NCBI GenBank assembly: GCA_000711775.1
Contig: ARYC01000407.1
Location: forward strand, 50,610 to 114,609
DNA length: 64,000 nt
Source: Oxytricha trifallax
Lineage: Eukaryota > Ciliophora > Spirotrichea > Sporadotrichida > Oxytrichidae
Direction of reading: 5' to 3'
Within the stretch, counting starts at the first letter, position 1. Every line of letters starts with the position of its first letter. A model generated the notes under the pieces. The model was not told the DNA's origin. It saw nothing but the letters and a program-made list of their open reading frames with translations, and made no database searches. The position numbers and the translations under genes were made by a program. Of the stretch, positions 20,810 through 33,059 are shown piece after piece.

Positions 20810-21871
20810 ATGAGAAATAGAAATTAGCGAAATTTAGGGTCGATTTATGATGAGTAATATTTAGATTTACTGCTTCAGCTTAGGTATGGTACGTGTATTA
20901 ATATAGACTAAGCCAAACCTGTACTAAATTATGCAGCTATAGCAAAGTTATTACGCAAGAGGGCCTCAACTGTTAGGTATCACTGCTTGCTAGCTGTTTA
21001 GCATTATAATTCTGGTACTTGAAAACATCCAGTAAGAAAATAAAAGTTCACTTAGACCCATATTGACCACCTCTATGACTCTAAGACTTAAAAGTATTGG
21101 ACACATTTTCCATTAGACTAGCGAGCTATATTGTTTCATCGCAAGTTTCCTGACATGCTTATCTCTCCTTAGACGATAGCCAATTTTTATAGAAGAAATA
21201 GTATTACTTTCAAGACTGTCAACAGAGTGAAGAGAGTGATTGATTTACAGTGGCATTTTATAGTAATAATTTAAACTATATATATGATTAAATGTAGAGG
21301 GCCATTGACAATAACATCAAGTTCATTCAAGCCGATGAAGCTGTATTTATTTTCAACACCTTAATAAATAAGTCATGGTACAAGAAGTATGATAACAAAG
21401 AAGTTTATGACTAGAAAGTGAAGGTTGTCACCCATACAATTTTAGTTGATATTAGCGAAGATTCTGGTCTAGAAAGCTATTTATTCATCCTCGATCTATT
21501 AAGCGAGAGTAGTTTATAGAGTTCTTACATAAGCTGAGATTAATACAACGATTAATAGATTAAATTGTTTGTTAACCACCTCTCAGTTCATATGCCTAAG
21601 GAGTCAAAAAAAGCTTATGAAGAGTTAAACATAACTCCTGTTTACAACAGTCCTTATAGCCCATAATTTAATGGAATTGAATTCTAGTGGAGTCAAACCA
21701 AAGACCCATTACAAGAAACTGCTGCTGTATCACTTTATGCATGACTTGCCTATAGATAAAGTACCCTTGATTCAGAGTATCTGCAAGAAAGTGAGCATAG
21801 ATAAGACAACAGTTTTTGCGAGTGAAGGAAGAATGAATGTTTATAAATAAGTTTTAGATTTAAATTAATGA
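20810..21871 (+). pseudogene. TBE D 42-kDa transposase (broken)
   Basis: ATG 20810 gives MRNRNQRNLGSIYDEQYLDL in frame, unlike copy B. An in-frame TGA falls after YNSGT in the linker between the helical halves; the same frame then continues through KHPVRKQKF and RKFPDMLISPQTIANFY. The first catalytic Asp is kept (IQADEAVF) and the Glu is kept (FNGIEF). The second Asp motif is damaged (bases lost where VDN should be). Ends TGA 21869-21871, 6 nt before the 22-kDa stop. Confidence 0.8.
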
Positions 21872-21877
21872 ATAAGT

Positions 21878-22633
21878 TCACATATTAAATTAAACCAGAA
21901 ATGGATTTGGGTTCTCTTTCTTCTCTTCTTCTAATAGCTTGCTTGGTTGCATATTTCTTCTCTTATTGCCAGCTCCTGCATCTATGTTCGTTTCATCTGT
22001 CTTTTAAACATCTTTATAATGTCTCATGCTCACTTCATGAATAGTCTATACTGTTCTCTCTCTGTGAACCTTAGCATGCTCTTTCAATAGGAATATACCA
22101 GTTCCAGGCTTCCCTACAAAGTTATGAATCAAAGTTTACTAGCTAGGTAAGGATACCTCTTTAGCTCTTCAAGCCAAGCCTCGCTTATTAGTATGCTTTG
22201 CTTCTTTTAATCTTCAGGAGAAATAGAGTAGAGTTTCTTTTGAGCTTCTTCAATGATATCTTTTAAATAACTTTCTCAAGAACACCAAATAAGAAGCTCC
22301 TTTCTGACGCTTGTTAGAGAGATGTTTCTTGGTAGGAAGATAAACTACCATCTCATCATCTTTCATCACATCCTCATAAAGATTAGTTACTGAAATCTCT
22401 GGGTAGTTTGTTATTTTTATCAACTTAATTTTTGTTTTTGAAGGATTTCTTCTCATCACAGAGTATGGCTTTTAAGAATGAAATTTTGGTAACTTCCATT
22501 GTTTGAAGGAATAAACCAACTAAGTATATGATTAAGTATATGTTACATGCTTACCATGTTGAGTGAGGTATCGATAGAGATTTTCCTTGCTTCTAAATCT
22601 TGATATCATTTCTTGAGCCTCAACCATCTTCAT
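21878..22633 (-). pseudogene. TBE D 22-kDa ORF (frameshifted)
   Basis: The usual ATG has mutated; the first remaining ATG is at 22633 (MKMVEAQEMISRF). Intron 1 is 22520-22554 (35 nt, GTAAGC...CTTAG). Intron 2, near 22110-22150, is 26 nt (GTAAAC...TTGTAG) and restores ARKPGTGIFL. A lost base near KNK-IKLIKITNYPE and another after the ERN region break the frame. Stop TGA 21878-21880. Confidence 0.75.
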
Positions 22634-23202
22634 TACTGTACTAATAGATTCCTTCCTTGTCCCTTCTCTTCTTATTGAATTTCAAATTTAAATATATAGA
22701 GTTCTGGATTTTAATTTTAAAATCTTATGATTAAATATGGGCATCTTATTGGAGGTCAACCCTGCAAAGATTCATTAAGAAAGCTGGCAGAAGCTCTAAC
22801 AAACTTCAGAGATGGAGCTCCATTTTTATCAATTTAATTTCATTAAATTAGTACTAAATGTGTTTAAATTTAATTAGTACATGCACTAATTCCGTTTAAT
22901 TTTAATTTGTACCAATTTAATAGAACCAAAACTTAATTAGTACCTAGTTTTGAACTAATGAGGTTTTAATAGAAAAGTTCCAAATTGGTACCAGTACCAA
23001 CCTAAATTTTATCTAAGTTGGTACCAAAATTAAAAATATTAAGCATGAAATTATAAAAATTATAGCAATAAACTTAGTATAAAATGATCTCTAACACTTC
23101 AATATCAACCATTATTGTTGCAGTGTCAATTCCTATACAAAGTTAGTAAAACCAGTGAGGTTTTTACTTATTAATAATAGGAATTTAAATTTGAATTTAT
23201 AC

Positions 23203-24884
23203 ATGGCGGCTAACATAAATCAGTAATCAATTTCTCTTTGTGCTGGATAATCATAGCTAAACTTTTGTTTTGCCAAAAAGTCTGAAATTATTAATGTTGA
23301 GATTGAGGTTGAGCTAAGAGTGCTTGAGTTTGAAGCAGAGGTTTTTATCATAAAGGTATTAAACCAGAAGGAGAGTGCAGATATAGGAGTTTAATTTAAA
23401 TTTATTATGTTGAGGAGCTAAAAGAGCAGCAACTATTCGAAAAGATTAAAATATATTAATTTGAAGACTGCTACAATCTTTTCTCAACCAAGCAAAGCTT
23501 GAAGAGACACCTTAAAGAGGTACACTCTGGCAAAGCCATGATATATTCCAAGCATGAAAAGGGGTAGATGGTAGGTATTAGTGCACGACATGCATGAAAT
23601 CATATATTCACTCAGCTAATGTTAAAAGGGATATGAAAAATAATCACCCCAGCGAGTTCTTGATCGAAGATTAAGAGTCTAAAAAACAAGTACCAGCTAA
23701 AAGAAAATCTAATATTCTTAAATAATAAAAAGAACAGCAGGAAAACCACATGAGGCAGAAGCGATTTGAATCGATGAACCAACCAATAGGCAATACAATC
23801 TCAGCATATGCTTCTAAGCCTAAGCTATGACTATGAATATACCATCATTAAATGTAGTTGATCTCAGCACTTGTATAGAAAACTACTTGAATATAAACGT
23901 GCCTGCAAAAGCCAAGCTCATAGTAGTTGATGAGTATGAAATAAGGGTTTATCCATTCAACTATCTTCTTAAGAACCAACAGTATTAAAATGAGTTTGTT
24001 TATGAATACATGGTACTTAGAGTAGCCTAAAGAAAAGACTGCAAGAATTTGCTTAATCTCGATGGTGTTATTTTAAGCTATGGTTTCATCGCATTAAGGC
24101 TCAAGAAATTTTAAATGACTCTGAGAGACTTCCAATATCACAATATATACCCTGATAATTTAAACGATATACTGTAAAATAAAACCCCATAGATCAATTA
24201 AGACACGAAGATTGGGATTAAGAACAATTAAATTAAAAATTAATTATTATTGGCGTATAATTATAATGTTTGGGCTAATTATTAAAACCAATGGCTCGAT
24301 TAATTCTCCAATAAACCAATCAGGGTGTGAAAATTTGATTTTAGGCTAATTATAGTTAATATTTGCCAATAATTATTAATTTTTATTTAATTTTTCATTA
24401 CCCCAATCTTAGTGTTTTAATCTATCTATGGGGTTTTATAATAAATGGTGTTGAGGAGTTTCATGAATAAAAGGTTTTATTAAATCTCTTCCCTTTAGAA
24501 GTAGTGGTTATCGATTTCAATAGAGCTTTAAGATAGGAGATTGTTATTTACCTTAGCACAGGTACTTGGTACTCCAGTGGAGTTCCCAATAAGAGGGGAG
24601 TGGACTAATGGTTGTGTTTTATGGGATATTTGGGCAGTAGCAGCAATATTATTAGAAAGTGAAATGGAATATATGTCTTAATTTTGTACTAAGCATGAAA
24701 AACAATAAATAAATTTGGTCTTGAAACATTTAAAGTAAGAAGATGAATGCGAAGAAATTAAAAGCATGGTTGAGATGATAATCGTGAGATATCCTCGATA
24801 AACATTAGATTACATCCTTGACCCACTAGAGAGAGAGCAAGATTCAAGAGATATAATAAAGATAAGCAGATTATATTTGTTTGA
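23203..24884 (+). pseudogene. TBE D 57-kDa zinc-finger/kinase ORF (broken, MITE inside)
   Basis: ATG 23203 (MAANINQQSISLCAG), two C2H2-like fingers, then the kinase half: ENYLNINVPAKAKLIVVDEY, IALRLKKFQMTLRDF. The HRD loop region is lost around the MITE insertion (24180-24438). VVIDFNRA and the LGTP/WDIWAVAAILLE parts survive in shifted frames. Ends IIFV-TGA at 24882-24884. At least three frame changes plus the insertion make it a pseudogene. Confidence 0.8.
24180..24438. mobile_element. MITE family 1, copy 2, nested in TBE D
   Basis: Ends TAAAACCCCATAGATCAATT and its inverse ATCTATGGGGTTTTA, flanked by TA. Internally it matches copy 1 (TTGGCGTATAATT, AGGCTAATTAT). It sits in the kinase gene, so it is younger than the TBE D insertion. 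Confidence 0.9.
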
Positions 24885-25013
24885 ATTAAGTACACTAATA
24901 CTTATTAATAATTAATTAAATTCCCATAAAACCTGCGTTTCTCTACTAAACCCAATGAGACCCCAACTATACCCTAAAAATTAAAGCACTAAAACAATTA
25001 ATAAGGGATTTTG

Positions 25014-25215
25014 ATTGCTCTTCCTCCAATACCCAGGTTTAGGTCCAAAGACAGCACCACCCAAGCAGTAAGCTTTGTAAGTTGGGCAATCTTCACAGTC
25101 ACCAGGACTTGTTTATTTTTACAAGAGAAAATTTATGTCTTTTTAGCATAATGTACATTTCCCTTGAGTTGTGAATCTCTCTCCTAAATTGCATTTAGTA
25201 GAATCTTTGAAGAAT
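25014..25215 (-). CDS. MDS with Cys-rich GYWR motif, upstream of TBE D
   Basis: Minus strand from ~25215: KDSTKCNLGERFTTQGKCTL, CEDCPTYKAYCLGGAVFG, PKPGYWRKS at the TBE D edge. The Cys spacing and the GYWR signature match the juxtamembrane Cys-rich region of ciliate beta-helix surface proteins. The upstream boundary, where composition turns AT-rich, is not pinned to a pointer. Confidence 0.75.
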
Positions 25216-26989
25216 AAGAATTATATGGATGAATAATAAATTTACTTTAAAAAAATTTGATATGTTTATTCTTTTAAATTTACTAAGCACTAATCTCCTT
25301 CAAAATCATTAGGTCTTTATTTAATTGAAGCCAAATGATTTATATATTTCAAGTTTTAATATATCATTTTAATTTAATCATAATATCACATATAGTACAA
25401 ATAAGTTAATTTATATAATTTATAATCACAGATAAAGTAAAATAGAATAATTGGTTCCAATAAGAATTTTTAATTTTTTTGAAATTAAGATTAACTGAGT
25501 TTTTACTTATCGTTTTCAGTTTATTTAATCTTCTTGAAAATATCGTTTTGATTCTTATAGTCCAAATGAATTTATCTATTTTCTTTTTGGAATATATAGG
25601 GTGCCTATTAGAATATCTCTCATAATATCAATTAGCTCTTTGTATTAAGTATGGACACATAGTTTACTGTTCAATATTCAAGTTCATTTTACTATATTAC
25701 ATTAGAAAAATAGAATTAAATTTTAGAGTAGACAGACAATGTTAATGAATGATTGTCTACCAGACAATATTTAAAAAAATTGTCTGGTGACCTTATAAAA
25801 GATTGATAAATTTACGAATGTTTCTAGATAATTAAAATTAAAATATTGAAAAATTAAGTATAAAACAAACATAGAAATTTGCCATGTTCTCCTTGAACAT
25901 GCCTTTAATTAACTTGAGCACTAATGAATATATTTATTTAGAGAAAGAATGTGGTTATAACTAAATATACCTCAAAAATAAAATAAGTAATACAGTTTTT
26001 ATGTAGTTTCTTTTTGAATTAATATATAATGGTAAATGGAAAAACAGAGAGTAATTAAGGATTCCAAGAGAAAAAATCACTTTTTTTTATATTTCATTAA
26101 TACAACATTGAGATTATAAATTTACTTAAAAACATTATTCTTAAAATGTTCTGCAAATTTATTTACCCATTAGGACTATAATAATAATTTCAAGATTATT
26201 ATGTCTTAAACCATCACTTTATTTGTACATATAAAGACATTAATATAATCTTTAAAAAATTTCTATTAAAATATATATGACATATTTAAATCATTTTATA
26301 TCTCTTTGGAATAGTTTGACTTTTCAAAAATTATTAAAGAATTTCATATAAGTTTTTATATTTTTATTATAAGTTTTTTCAATTAAATCTTTTTCAAAAC
26401 TTTTAGTGTTTCAAGTTATGATATTCGAAGATAAAAAATGATAAAAATCATAAGTAAAATAAATAAATATTGCTCTTATTTTAAAAATTTAATTAATAAC
26501 ATTATTCTATTATAATATCTTTTACTTTTCTAAGTTGAATTTTTTGGGTAAGAAAGCTCAATAATTGTAATAAGTACAATGAAAAATCTATATGATTTTA
26601 AAAATAATTTTAACTATTTTTTCAAAGTCTTATCATCCTAAAAAGCAGTCACAAAAGTTTTGCTTATTGAGTTAAATATTGTCTTTATAATATATTATTT
26701 AGTCAATGGAGTGGAAAACAGGCAACTTCGTAAGTTAAATTACGAATGCAATTTAAAGAATATTCATTTAATTTTAATTATATTTAAATTTTTACTTATT
26801 TTCTCAGGTTTATATTGAATTAATATTCAAGGTCTGATCTAAATAATTAATAATTAATTACTTGCTATTTAATTTAATATTATTAAAATAATAATATATA
26901 AATTCAATTGAATCATAGATCTTCCAATCGATTACATATATTAGATATTTGTTTTTTTGGTTAAATCAATTCCATCAGTTTGCAGTGTA

Positions 26990-27300
26990 ATTAAACCCCC
27001 CAAAACCCCTTCAGTAATTTTATTGAATTATGGGTTGATAAAATTAGGCAACTACATCATACTTTATCAAGGACTTATTTGGGTTTTTGTAAAGTTTATG
27101 GTTTAATAGTTGATATTTCATCTGAGTATATATAGGTTTTGGGTCAATTAATGACAACAACTTATTGTTAAGCTATAATTTGGATGTATTGATTATTTTT
27201 ATTTGATATTTATTTTCAATTAAACTCTTAATAAAAAGCTACTCAATAAATATTCTGTAACTGTGAGATCTATCTTTCTGAGCGCTAAATTAAACATTTT
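26990..27300. repeat. truncated TBE end (copy-E-type ITR)
   Basis: CCCCCCAAAACCCCTTCAGTAAT resembles the left end of TBE E (CTTTCAGTAGTTTGATT). A run similar to E's subterminal sequence follows, including TTTATGGTTTAATA and TCTATCTTTCTGAG. No genes and no matching right end: a relic. Confidence 0.6.
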
Positions 27301-27358
27301 AGCATAGAATTTTGAATCTATCACCTAGAGAAAAATTGAAGATATTATGCATTATCAG

Positions 27359-27777
27359 TATTATAGAAATACATTTAAATTTGGAAAATTAATTATAATT
27401 AAATTAATAATAAATCAAAATCGTGGCAGTTAAAGTTGGCCATTTTAAACGATCTAGGGCTCATTCGATAGAGAATTCAAAATTAGCTGGACTTTAATAT
27501 TGGCGGTACTATTTTATCGCATCCAGAGAGCGAGATAACTTCACTTTAATGTGAGAGCATAATTTAATGAATTTAGAGGCATTTAATTAAACTCAAGTTA
27601 TCTCGCTCCTGGGATGCGATAAAATATTACCGCCAATAATAAAGTCTAGCTAATTTTGAATTCTCTATCAAATGAGCCCTAGATCTTTTAAAATGGCCAA
27701 CTTTAACTGCCACGATTTTGATTTATTATTAATTTAATTATTATTAATTTTCCAAATTCAAATGTATTTCTACAATA
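27359..27777. mobile_element. MITE family 2, copy 1 (long palindrome)
   Basis: Almost the whole 419 bp is an inverted repeat, starting TATTATAGAAATACATTT and ending with the inverse of TATTGTAGAAATACATTT. Inner marks are TGGCGGTACTATTTTATCGC and its partner. The central loop is ~40 bp. Sister copy at 45356-45770. No ORF. Confidence 0.88.
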
Positions 27778-28139
27778 ATAACCAAGAATGGGATGCCATG
27801 GACGATTAACTTTGCTTCAATAATGTGAGATAGATAGTAAGTAATAGGTGCTAAATTAACTCAGACCAAAGAGAGGTAGCTTAGTTATTCATCAATCATA
27901 AAACCAAATAAGAAAAATGGAATAATTGGGTAAAAAAATAAAAATTGTCACACTAGAAAGATAGAGTTCAGAGAACCACAACATGACTATAAGTCTATGT
28001 TTTTGAAATAATTTTTTAAAACTAGCTTATTATACTAACAGAAATTATTTATCTTATAATAAAAAGCACCAACATAAAATAACCTTATTAAAACTTTATT
28101 AAAGTATTCCTAAATAGGCTTCTATATAAAAAAAACATT

Positions 28140-29695
28140 CAATTATGTAAGAGTTTTGGGGATTTTAATACTATAGTTGAACCCTGGTGTTGCTGTAAAT
28201 ATAACACCTTCAACAGCTGTTACTCCATTGCCAAACGTAAATTAGTTTGTACCTTCAAATAAAATAAACTAAATATACATGAAAGGTTAATGTTTAAACA
28301 TAATCCTATACTATCTAGCCATATTTATCAATCAAAGCTATAAAAGTTACTTCTATATTTCCACCACTTTAAAGACCATCGATTGTAAAATTGTTACTAT
28401 TTTCCATTTACTACCTAGAATTTTATACCATTAACATTCTTCTCTAATTCTAAGTATCTTTAATTCCTTAAACTTAAGTCATTGTAAAATAGTCATTTTT
28501 ATTAATAACCCCTATTTTCTAAGCATAGCACCCTATGTTATTTCCATAAAACCCTGCTTAATTATTCTAATAAACAATTGAATTATCTATATAAGGCTCC
28601 TAGATATCCCAATAAATTGCTCCTCCTTGCACATAGGCTTTGTTATCTATGAATTTTGAATCATTTTCTATGTTAATTTAGCATAAAGAATCACTAAGAC
28701 AGGTGAAATAAAGGGCTCCTCCAGAACCTTAAATATCGTCAGAGATGATTGTTGACATATTAAAAGCTGTATTATTCATGAAGGTTGAATCTAATATTTT
28801 CATGGTTTAAGGGTTATGGATATATATTGCTCCTCCAATCGGCGAACTGTTATGATATTTTATAATGTGAAATATTTTTATATAGTTATTTGTAAAAGTA
28901 CAATTGTCTACTAGATAAGTGAACTTTTTCTAAAACTATGTAGACTTTGAGTCATCTGTTACTTCAACATAAACAGCTCCTCCATACTGACTACTAGAAT
29001 TGAGAAAATAAGAATCTTTTAGAATTATTGAATAGCAATTATAGCACGACAAAGCAGAGCCATAACTTAGCTTATCTCTTCCAAGCTATATATCACTGAT
29101 TATACTATTGATGATTTAAACTTGAACTCTCTCGGCATAAATAGAAGTTTTTGCTTTAGTATTGGAAATAAAAGTCTCTTAAAAATAAGCTAATTTATCA
29201 GAGAAAGTAAGATACATATCATCTCCTAATTCTAGAGCCTAATTATTAATAAACCTACAATTTTCTGTAAAATTTAATTCTACAAAGCCTTATGCGTATA
29301 TTGCGCCTCCATAAATTGTAGAGTAGTTGTCTATAAAAGAAGTATTTCTAACATATAAAGAACTTTCACTCTAAAGATATATTGCTCCGCCTTGTTTAGC
29401 TCTACCATTCTATAATACTGAAGAAATAATAGTGAGCGTCACTTAAGAAATTATAAACATAAACGAGCCTGTTGTGTTTTCGTTATCAATTATTTGTATA
29501 TCTTGAATAACTGGATTATCAAAAGTAGAATTTTTAACTATTAGTTCACTAAAACCTAGGAGCAAATTTTAAGTCACATCTGTTGCTGAATTGTTATAAA
29601 AATACGAGTTTTCTATTATCATTTTTCCATTTATCAAAGAAATTCCAACTTATTTAGCTCTATTGTTTTGAATGATTGTGTTATTGCTAAAATTT
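28140..29695 (-). CDS. beta-helix repeat block of surface protein (~480 codons)
   Basis: One long minus-strand frame under the ciliate code, free of TGA from 29695 to ~28250, with many TAA/TAG as Gln. It repeats short strands of the pattern N-x-[ST]-F-x-[ND]-N followed by GGA[IV]Y (QGGAIYLQ, YGGAIYAQ, YGGAVYVE, IGGAIYIH, SGGALYF, QGGAIYWD), the hallmark of pectin-lyase-like parallel beta-helices. Two Cys pairs occur. Beyond a ~26-nt AT-rich break near 28254-28280, whose phase I could not resolve, it continues FTFGNGVTAVEGVIF. The next block is at 25215. Likely an extracellular adhesin-type domain. Confidence 0.85.
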
Positions 29696-29869
29696 TACAA
29701 TCAAATTAATAAATTTTTAGAAGATATTCATTTTAATTAAATTAATAAATTTCTAATAAACAAATTAATCAAAGATAGTCATTTAGTAATTATGATGTTT
29801 CAAATAGAAGATATTTAAATCTTCCATTTGTTTATTTTTTATTTTGCAATAAAATTTATTTAGATAATA

Positions 29870-30420
29870 TTAATTACACTATATACATTTTAGTTACTAC
29901 TTTGGATATCTAGCACAGATTTCTCTATGGCAAAATGGTTTTCAAATAATGAATCGTTAATGTGAATTTAAGAACTTGAAGACACCTAGATATTAATAAT
30001 AATCTTTTTTAATTTTATGAAATGATAGCTCCTGCTGATTGTGTTGCCTCATTTCCATGAAAAGTACAATTTTATAATGTTAAAATACTTGAATCTTAAA
30101 TCCCTAGAACCCCAGCAATATCTGCTACGTTGTTAGTAAATCTGCTATTACAAAATCATAATAAAATCAAAAAGTTTAAGTTGATTAACATTTAAAAATC
30201 AAAATTGTGTGAGATATTTTTTTTCAATTATTACATTTAAACATTATTTGTAAAAGTTAAATTGGTATTTGCTGAAAAACATACTCCTCCAACAGAGCCT
30301 GAATTGTTTGAATAGCTTGAGTTCAAATCTTGGAAATTCGAATTGTCTAAGTAAAATACCCCTGAGGATTCATTTTGATTATAATTAAAATAACTTACAT
30401 TTATTGAATTTAAATTGAAA
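29870..30420 (-). CDS. further beta-helix blocks
   Basis: Minus-strand pieces of the same style, split by AT-rich gaps. They read VSYFNYNQNESSGVFYLDNS ... SVGGVCFSANTNLTFTNNV (30400-30235), then RFTNNVADIAGVLGIQDSS and CTFHGNEATQSAGAIIS (30150-30030), and DSLFENHFAIEKSVL (~29970-29890). Exact MDS borders are not determined. Confidence 0.65.
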
Positions 30421-30439
30421 TATCTTATCTATATAAAAT

Positions 30440-31435
30440 GCCTGTTATTTTTTAATTTTCTGTTAATTTTAAATATTAATAAAATATCTTAAAATTCACT
30501 TTCTTTTTTTCTATAACTGCGTTAAATAAGATGGAACTGAAATATTTATATTAATGAATGTTATTTATTTAAACGAATTAATTATGAGATTTATTTAATT
30601 TTTAACAAGTTTTTTATTACTATTTTTATAAAATTTTTTTCATGATTGCTAGCTCTTGCAGTTTGAAAATTGTTTAAATTATATAAATATAGAATAAAAT
30701 TAATATAAATTGTGACGAGTTAATTGATATTAGGGCAGCTTAAGATATATAATATGGAGATTTTTCTTAAAATGATGTGCAAAGTGTTTAAGTGTTTTTA
30801 AGAGTTATTTATGATTATGAAGCTATTGAAAATATAACATCCCCATTTTATGCTGATGAGTTTTATATAACAATTTAAAGCCTTTTTCTTTATTTAATGG
30901 TTTTAGAAAACTAATAAATGTTTAAGTTAACATAAATTATTTTATATAAGTTCTTGAAAATTGAGTCTTGTATAGTTAAGCTATTTAGTTATTCAATGAA
31001 AATCTTATAAAATTATTAGAAAGTAATTTTAAATCATACCTCCAAAATGGTTTGCTTTATTGTTTATATAAAAATAATAAGAGTTGGTTAGTTAATTTCG
31101 TAGAAGATTAATATTAAATGGAAATAATATTGGCAGCTCTTCCCCCCAGATATCAAACCCGGAGCAATTAATGTAATCACCTTCATGCTTGACTGTTCTT
31201 TTTTTTCATTCATGAAACAACTTCAATTAAATATGAGTTATGTGCCATTTTAAAATCATAAAAATTTCTTTCGTTGATCCCATTGTTTTAGTATGATAAA
31301 ACTATAAATGATTCTATGATTTCCTAGGTTTTACCAGTTAAAGTTTTCGGAGAAACCCGGAGTTTTAAATTCCCTATCAAATTAAAATAGGTTATTATAT
31401 CAACTGTCTGTATAGTATATCCAAAATTTGAAGAC
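30440..31435. other. AT-rich spacer between gene blocks
   Basis: No convincing coding block apart from a short C-rich patch at 31141-31160. Probably IES. Confidence 0.4.
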
Positions 31436-31439
31436 AATA

Positions 31440-31875
31440 ATAATGCAAAATTAATTTTGGAAGGTCAAATTTGTTATTTTAATCGTAGCTAACTTATTTG
31501 AAATGTAAATAAATCCACCGTCATTAGCTTCATTTCCTTAAATAGAAAATTTTTTAAATTAATGTAAAATTTAAATTTATCATTCTCTATTATAATTATA
31601 AATTCAAATATTTACTTTATTCATTTATAAAATTCAGACTTATTGATCATACTCTAACTAATTTCTAAATTTAGGGGCACTTAATCTGTCAAATCAGTTT
31701 GATATATAACAATTGCTCCTCCTCTTTATATTGCACTGTTATTTTTAAATTACACATTTTTTAACTAAATATTTCCTGAATTTTCTATTAAAATAGCTCC
31801 GCCTTCGTTAGCTTGATTATCTTTAAATATTGAATTTTGGGGGAGATCTTTGTCTAATACTAAAATAAATACTAA
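31440..31875 (-). CDS. beta-helix blocks
   Basis: 31870-31640 reads FKDNQANEGGAILIENSG, then FKNNSAIQRGGAIVIYQ. 31560-31445 reads GNEANDGGFIYISNKLATIK. The GG[AF]I[LVY] strands match the block at 28140-29695. AT-rich DNA separates the two pieces. Confidence 0.65.
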
Positions 31876-31920
31876 AGTAACTAAATTTATAATTTTATTT
31901 TTATAAAGATGTATTGCAGT

Positions 31921-32255
31921 TTAGTTATTATATAAGAAAAAATTGAATCGACCAAAAAAATCCATTAGTAGATTTAAAATCCAAAACTTTAAGGTATATT
32001 TTGGAAATACAAATAAAACTTGATTTATTAATGAAATCCTAAATATAATTGCAGTGAAATAGTCTAATACCAACATTAAAATCAATAATAAATTTGTTAT
32101 TTCTAAAATTTTGATTATTTTTAGAAATATTCTTTTTCGTAAATAGTTAATTTTTTCTTGGTTGCTTCTACCCCCTCCCTTTAAATTTTCGATTGTCATA
32201 TTACATTTTTTTCTCAATAATAATAATGTAAGAATATAATATTAAAGAAAAGTTT
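31921..32255. other. AT-rich spacer, weak minus-strand frame rejected
   Basis: A minus-strand frame of 98 codons exists here but is very Ile/Leu/Phe-rich, as expected from AT-rich non-coding DNA. It lacks the beta-helix pattern of its neighbours. Treated as IES. Confidence 0.4.
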
Positions 32256-32261
32256 AATTTC

Positions 32262-32460
32262 ATTTAAAGCAAGAGATAACTGCAGCAGTGCCTGAGTTAC
32301 TCGAGTAATTACTGTAACTATCAATTAATTTTGAGTTTATAATTTAAGCAAAACTACCTTTAAATGCACTATTGCAATTTTTAATACTATTGTTTGATAA
32401 AGTTACCCCAAGTTGACTATTGGAAACTATTTAAAATATTGATGTTTTATAGAATCCAAT
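32262..32460 (-). CDS. beta-helix block
   Basis: The minus strand reads SQLGVTLSNNSIKNCNSAFK, GSFAQIINSKL, then YSNYSSNSGTAAVISCFK. The N-x-S-I-x-N-C and GTAAVIS strands fit the repeat. The flanks turn AT-rich at both ends. Confidence 0.6.
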
Positions 32461-33059
32461 TTATTGATGAAAAATTTCCTTTATAAAAATTATAAAGATA
32501 ATCCATTTAAATCTAAATGCGTCTTACATATATAGAATATTTTTGTTTTGTTTAAATTTCGTAAATACATTTCTTTGCTTCCTTTAAAAAAAGAATAATT
32601 ATTCAAGAAGTTTCATTAGTAATTTAGTGTATATGAATAAAGTTTATAAAGGTAAATTATACTTTGTTTTCGGTCAAATATTAGAGTTTTTTAAGTTTTT
32701 AAATCTACCATTTTTTACAGTTTTATTCTCCATAATTTTATTTTTTATTCCTTTCCCTTGCTATAATTTTAAACATTAATTTTTGAATGAGAAAAATTTT
32801 AATCTCCTCTTTAAATTAAAAAAAATTAAATTATAAATAAAATCTTAGGAATAAAATGAATTTACAAATTCAGCCACACCTATAGTGTTCTATAATTATT
32901 GAGCATACTATCATCTTTTTATTATCTTAATAAAATGAAATTTTGTTATTACTAAATACAAACAAAAGAAATTGATTAATTTGAATATAAAATTGTACAT
33001 ATAAAAAGTAATTTCAGATTATCTCCATTAATTTCAATTTTTAACAATTAGGATAAAAT

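Larger units (their letters stand above)
20708..25013. mobile_element. TBE transposon copy D (reverse orientation)
   Basis: The left end CAAAACCC...TTAGTGAAG starts at 20708. The right end, AATAAGGGATTTTG at 25013, has lost one telomeric repeat unit. ATT flanks both sides (20705-20707, 25014-25016). Gene order is the mirror image of copy B. At 4306 bp it includes a ~260-bp MITE at 24180. It splits the GYWRKS-N|VTSAIVQ frame of the host gene, and removal with one AAT (minus strand) restores it. Confidence 0.92.
25216..28135. other. large IES or spacer (~2.9 kb) carrying elements
   Basis: It separates two consecutive blocks of the beta-helix gene. Mostly AT-rich with no coding block. It holds a TBE-end relic (26990-27300) and a palindromic MITE (27359-27777). 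The pointer could not be identified. Confidence 0.5.

Noticed and set aside
20976-21060. Third intron in the transposase linker
   Set aside because: GT...AG pairs of 24, 40, 41 and 44 nt exist in different copies, but removal does not give a consistent phase; kept only as a finding to test.
15658-25013. Inverted segmental duplication of TBE B and D
   Set aside because: The two elements are diverged copies with independent target duplications, not one duplicated segment.
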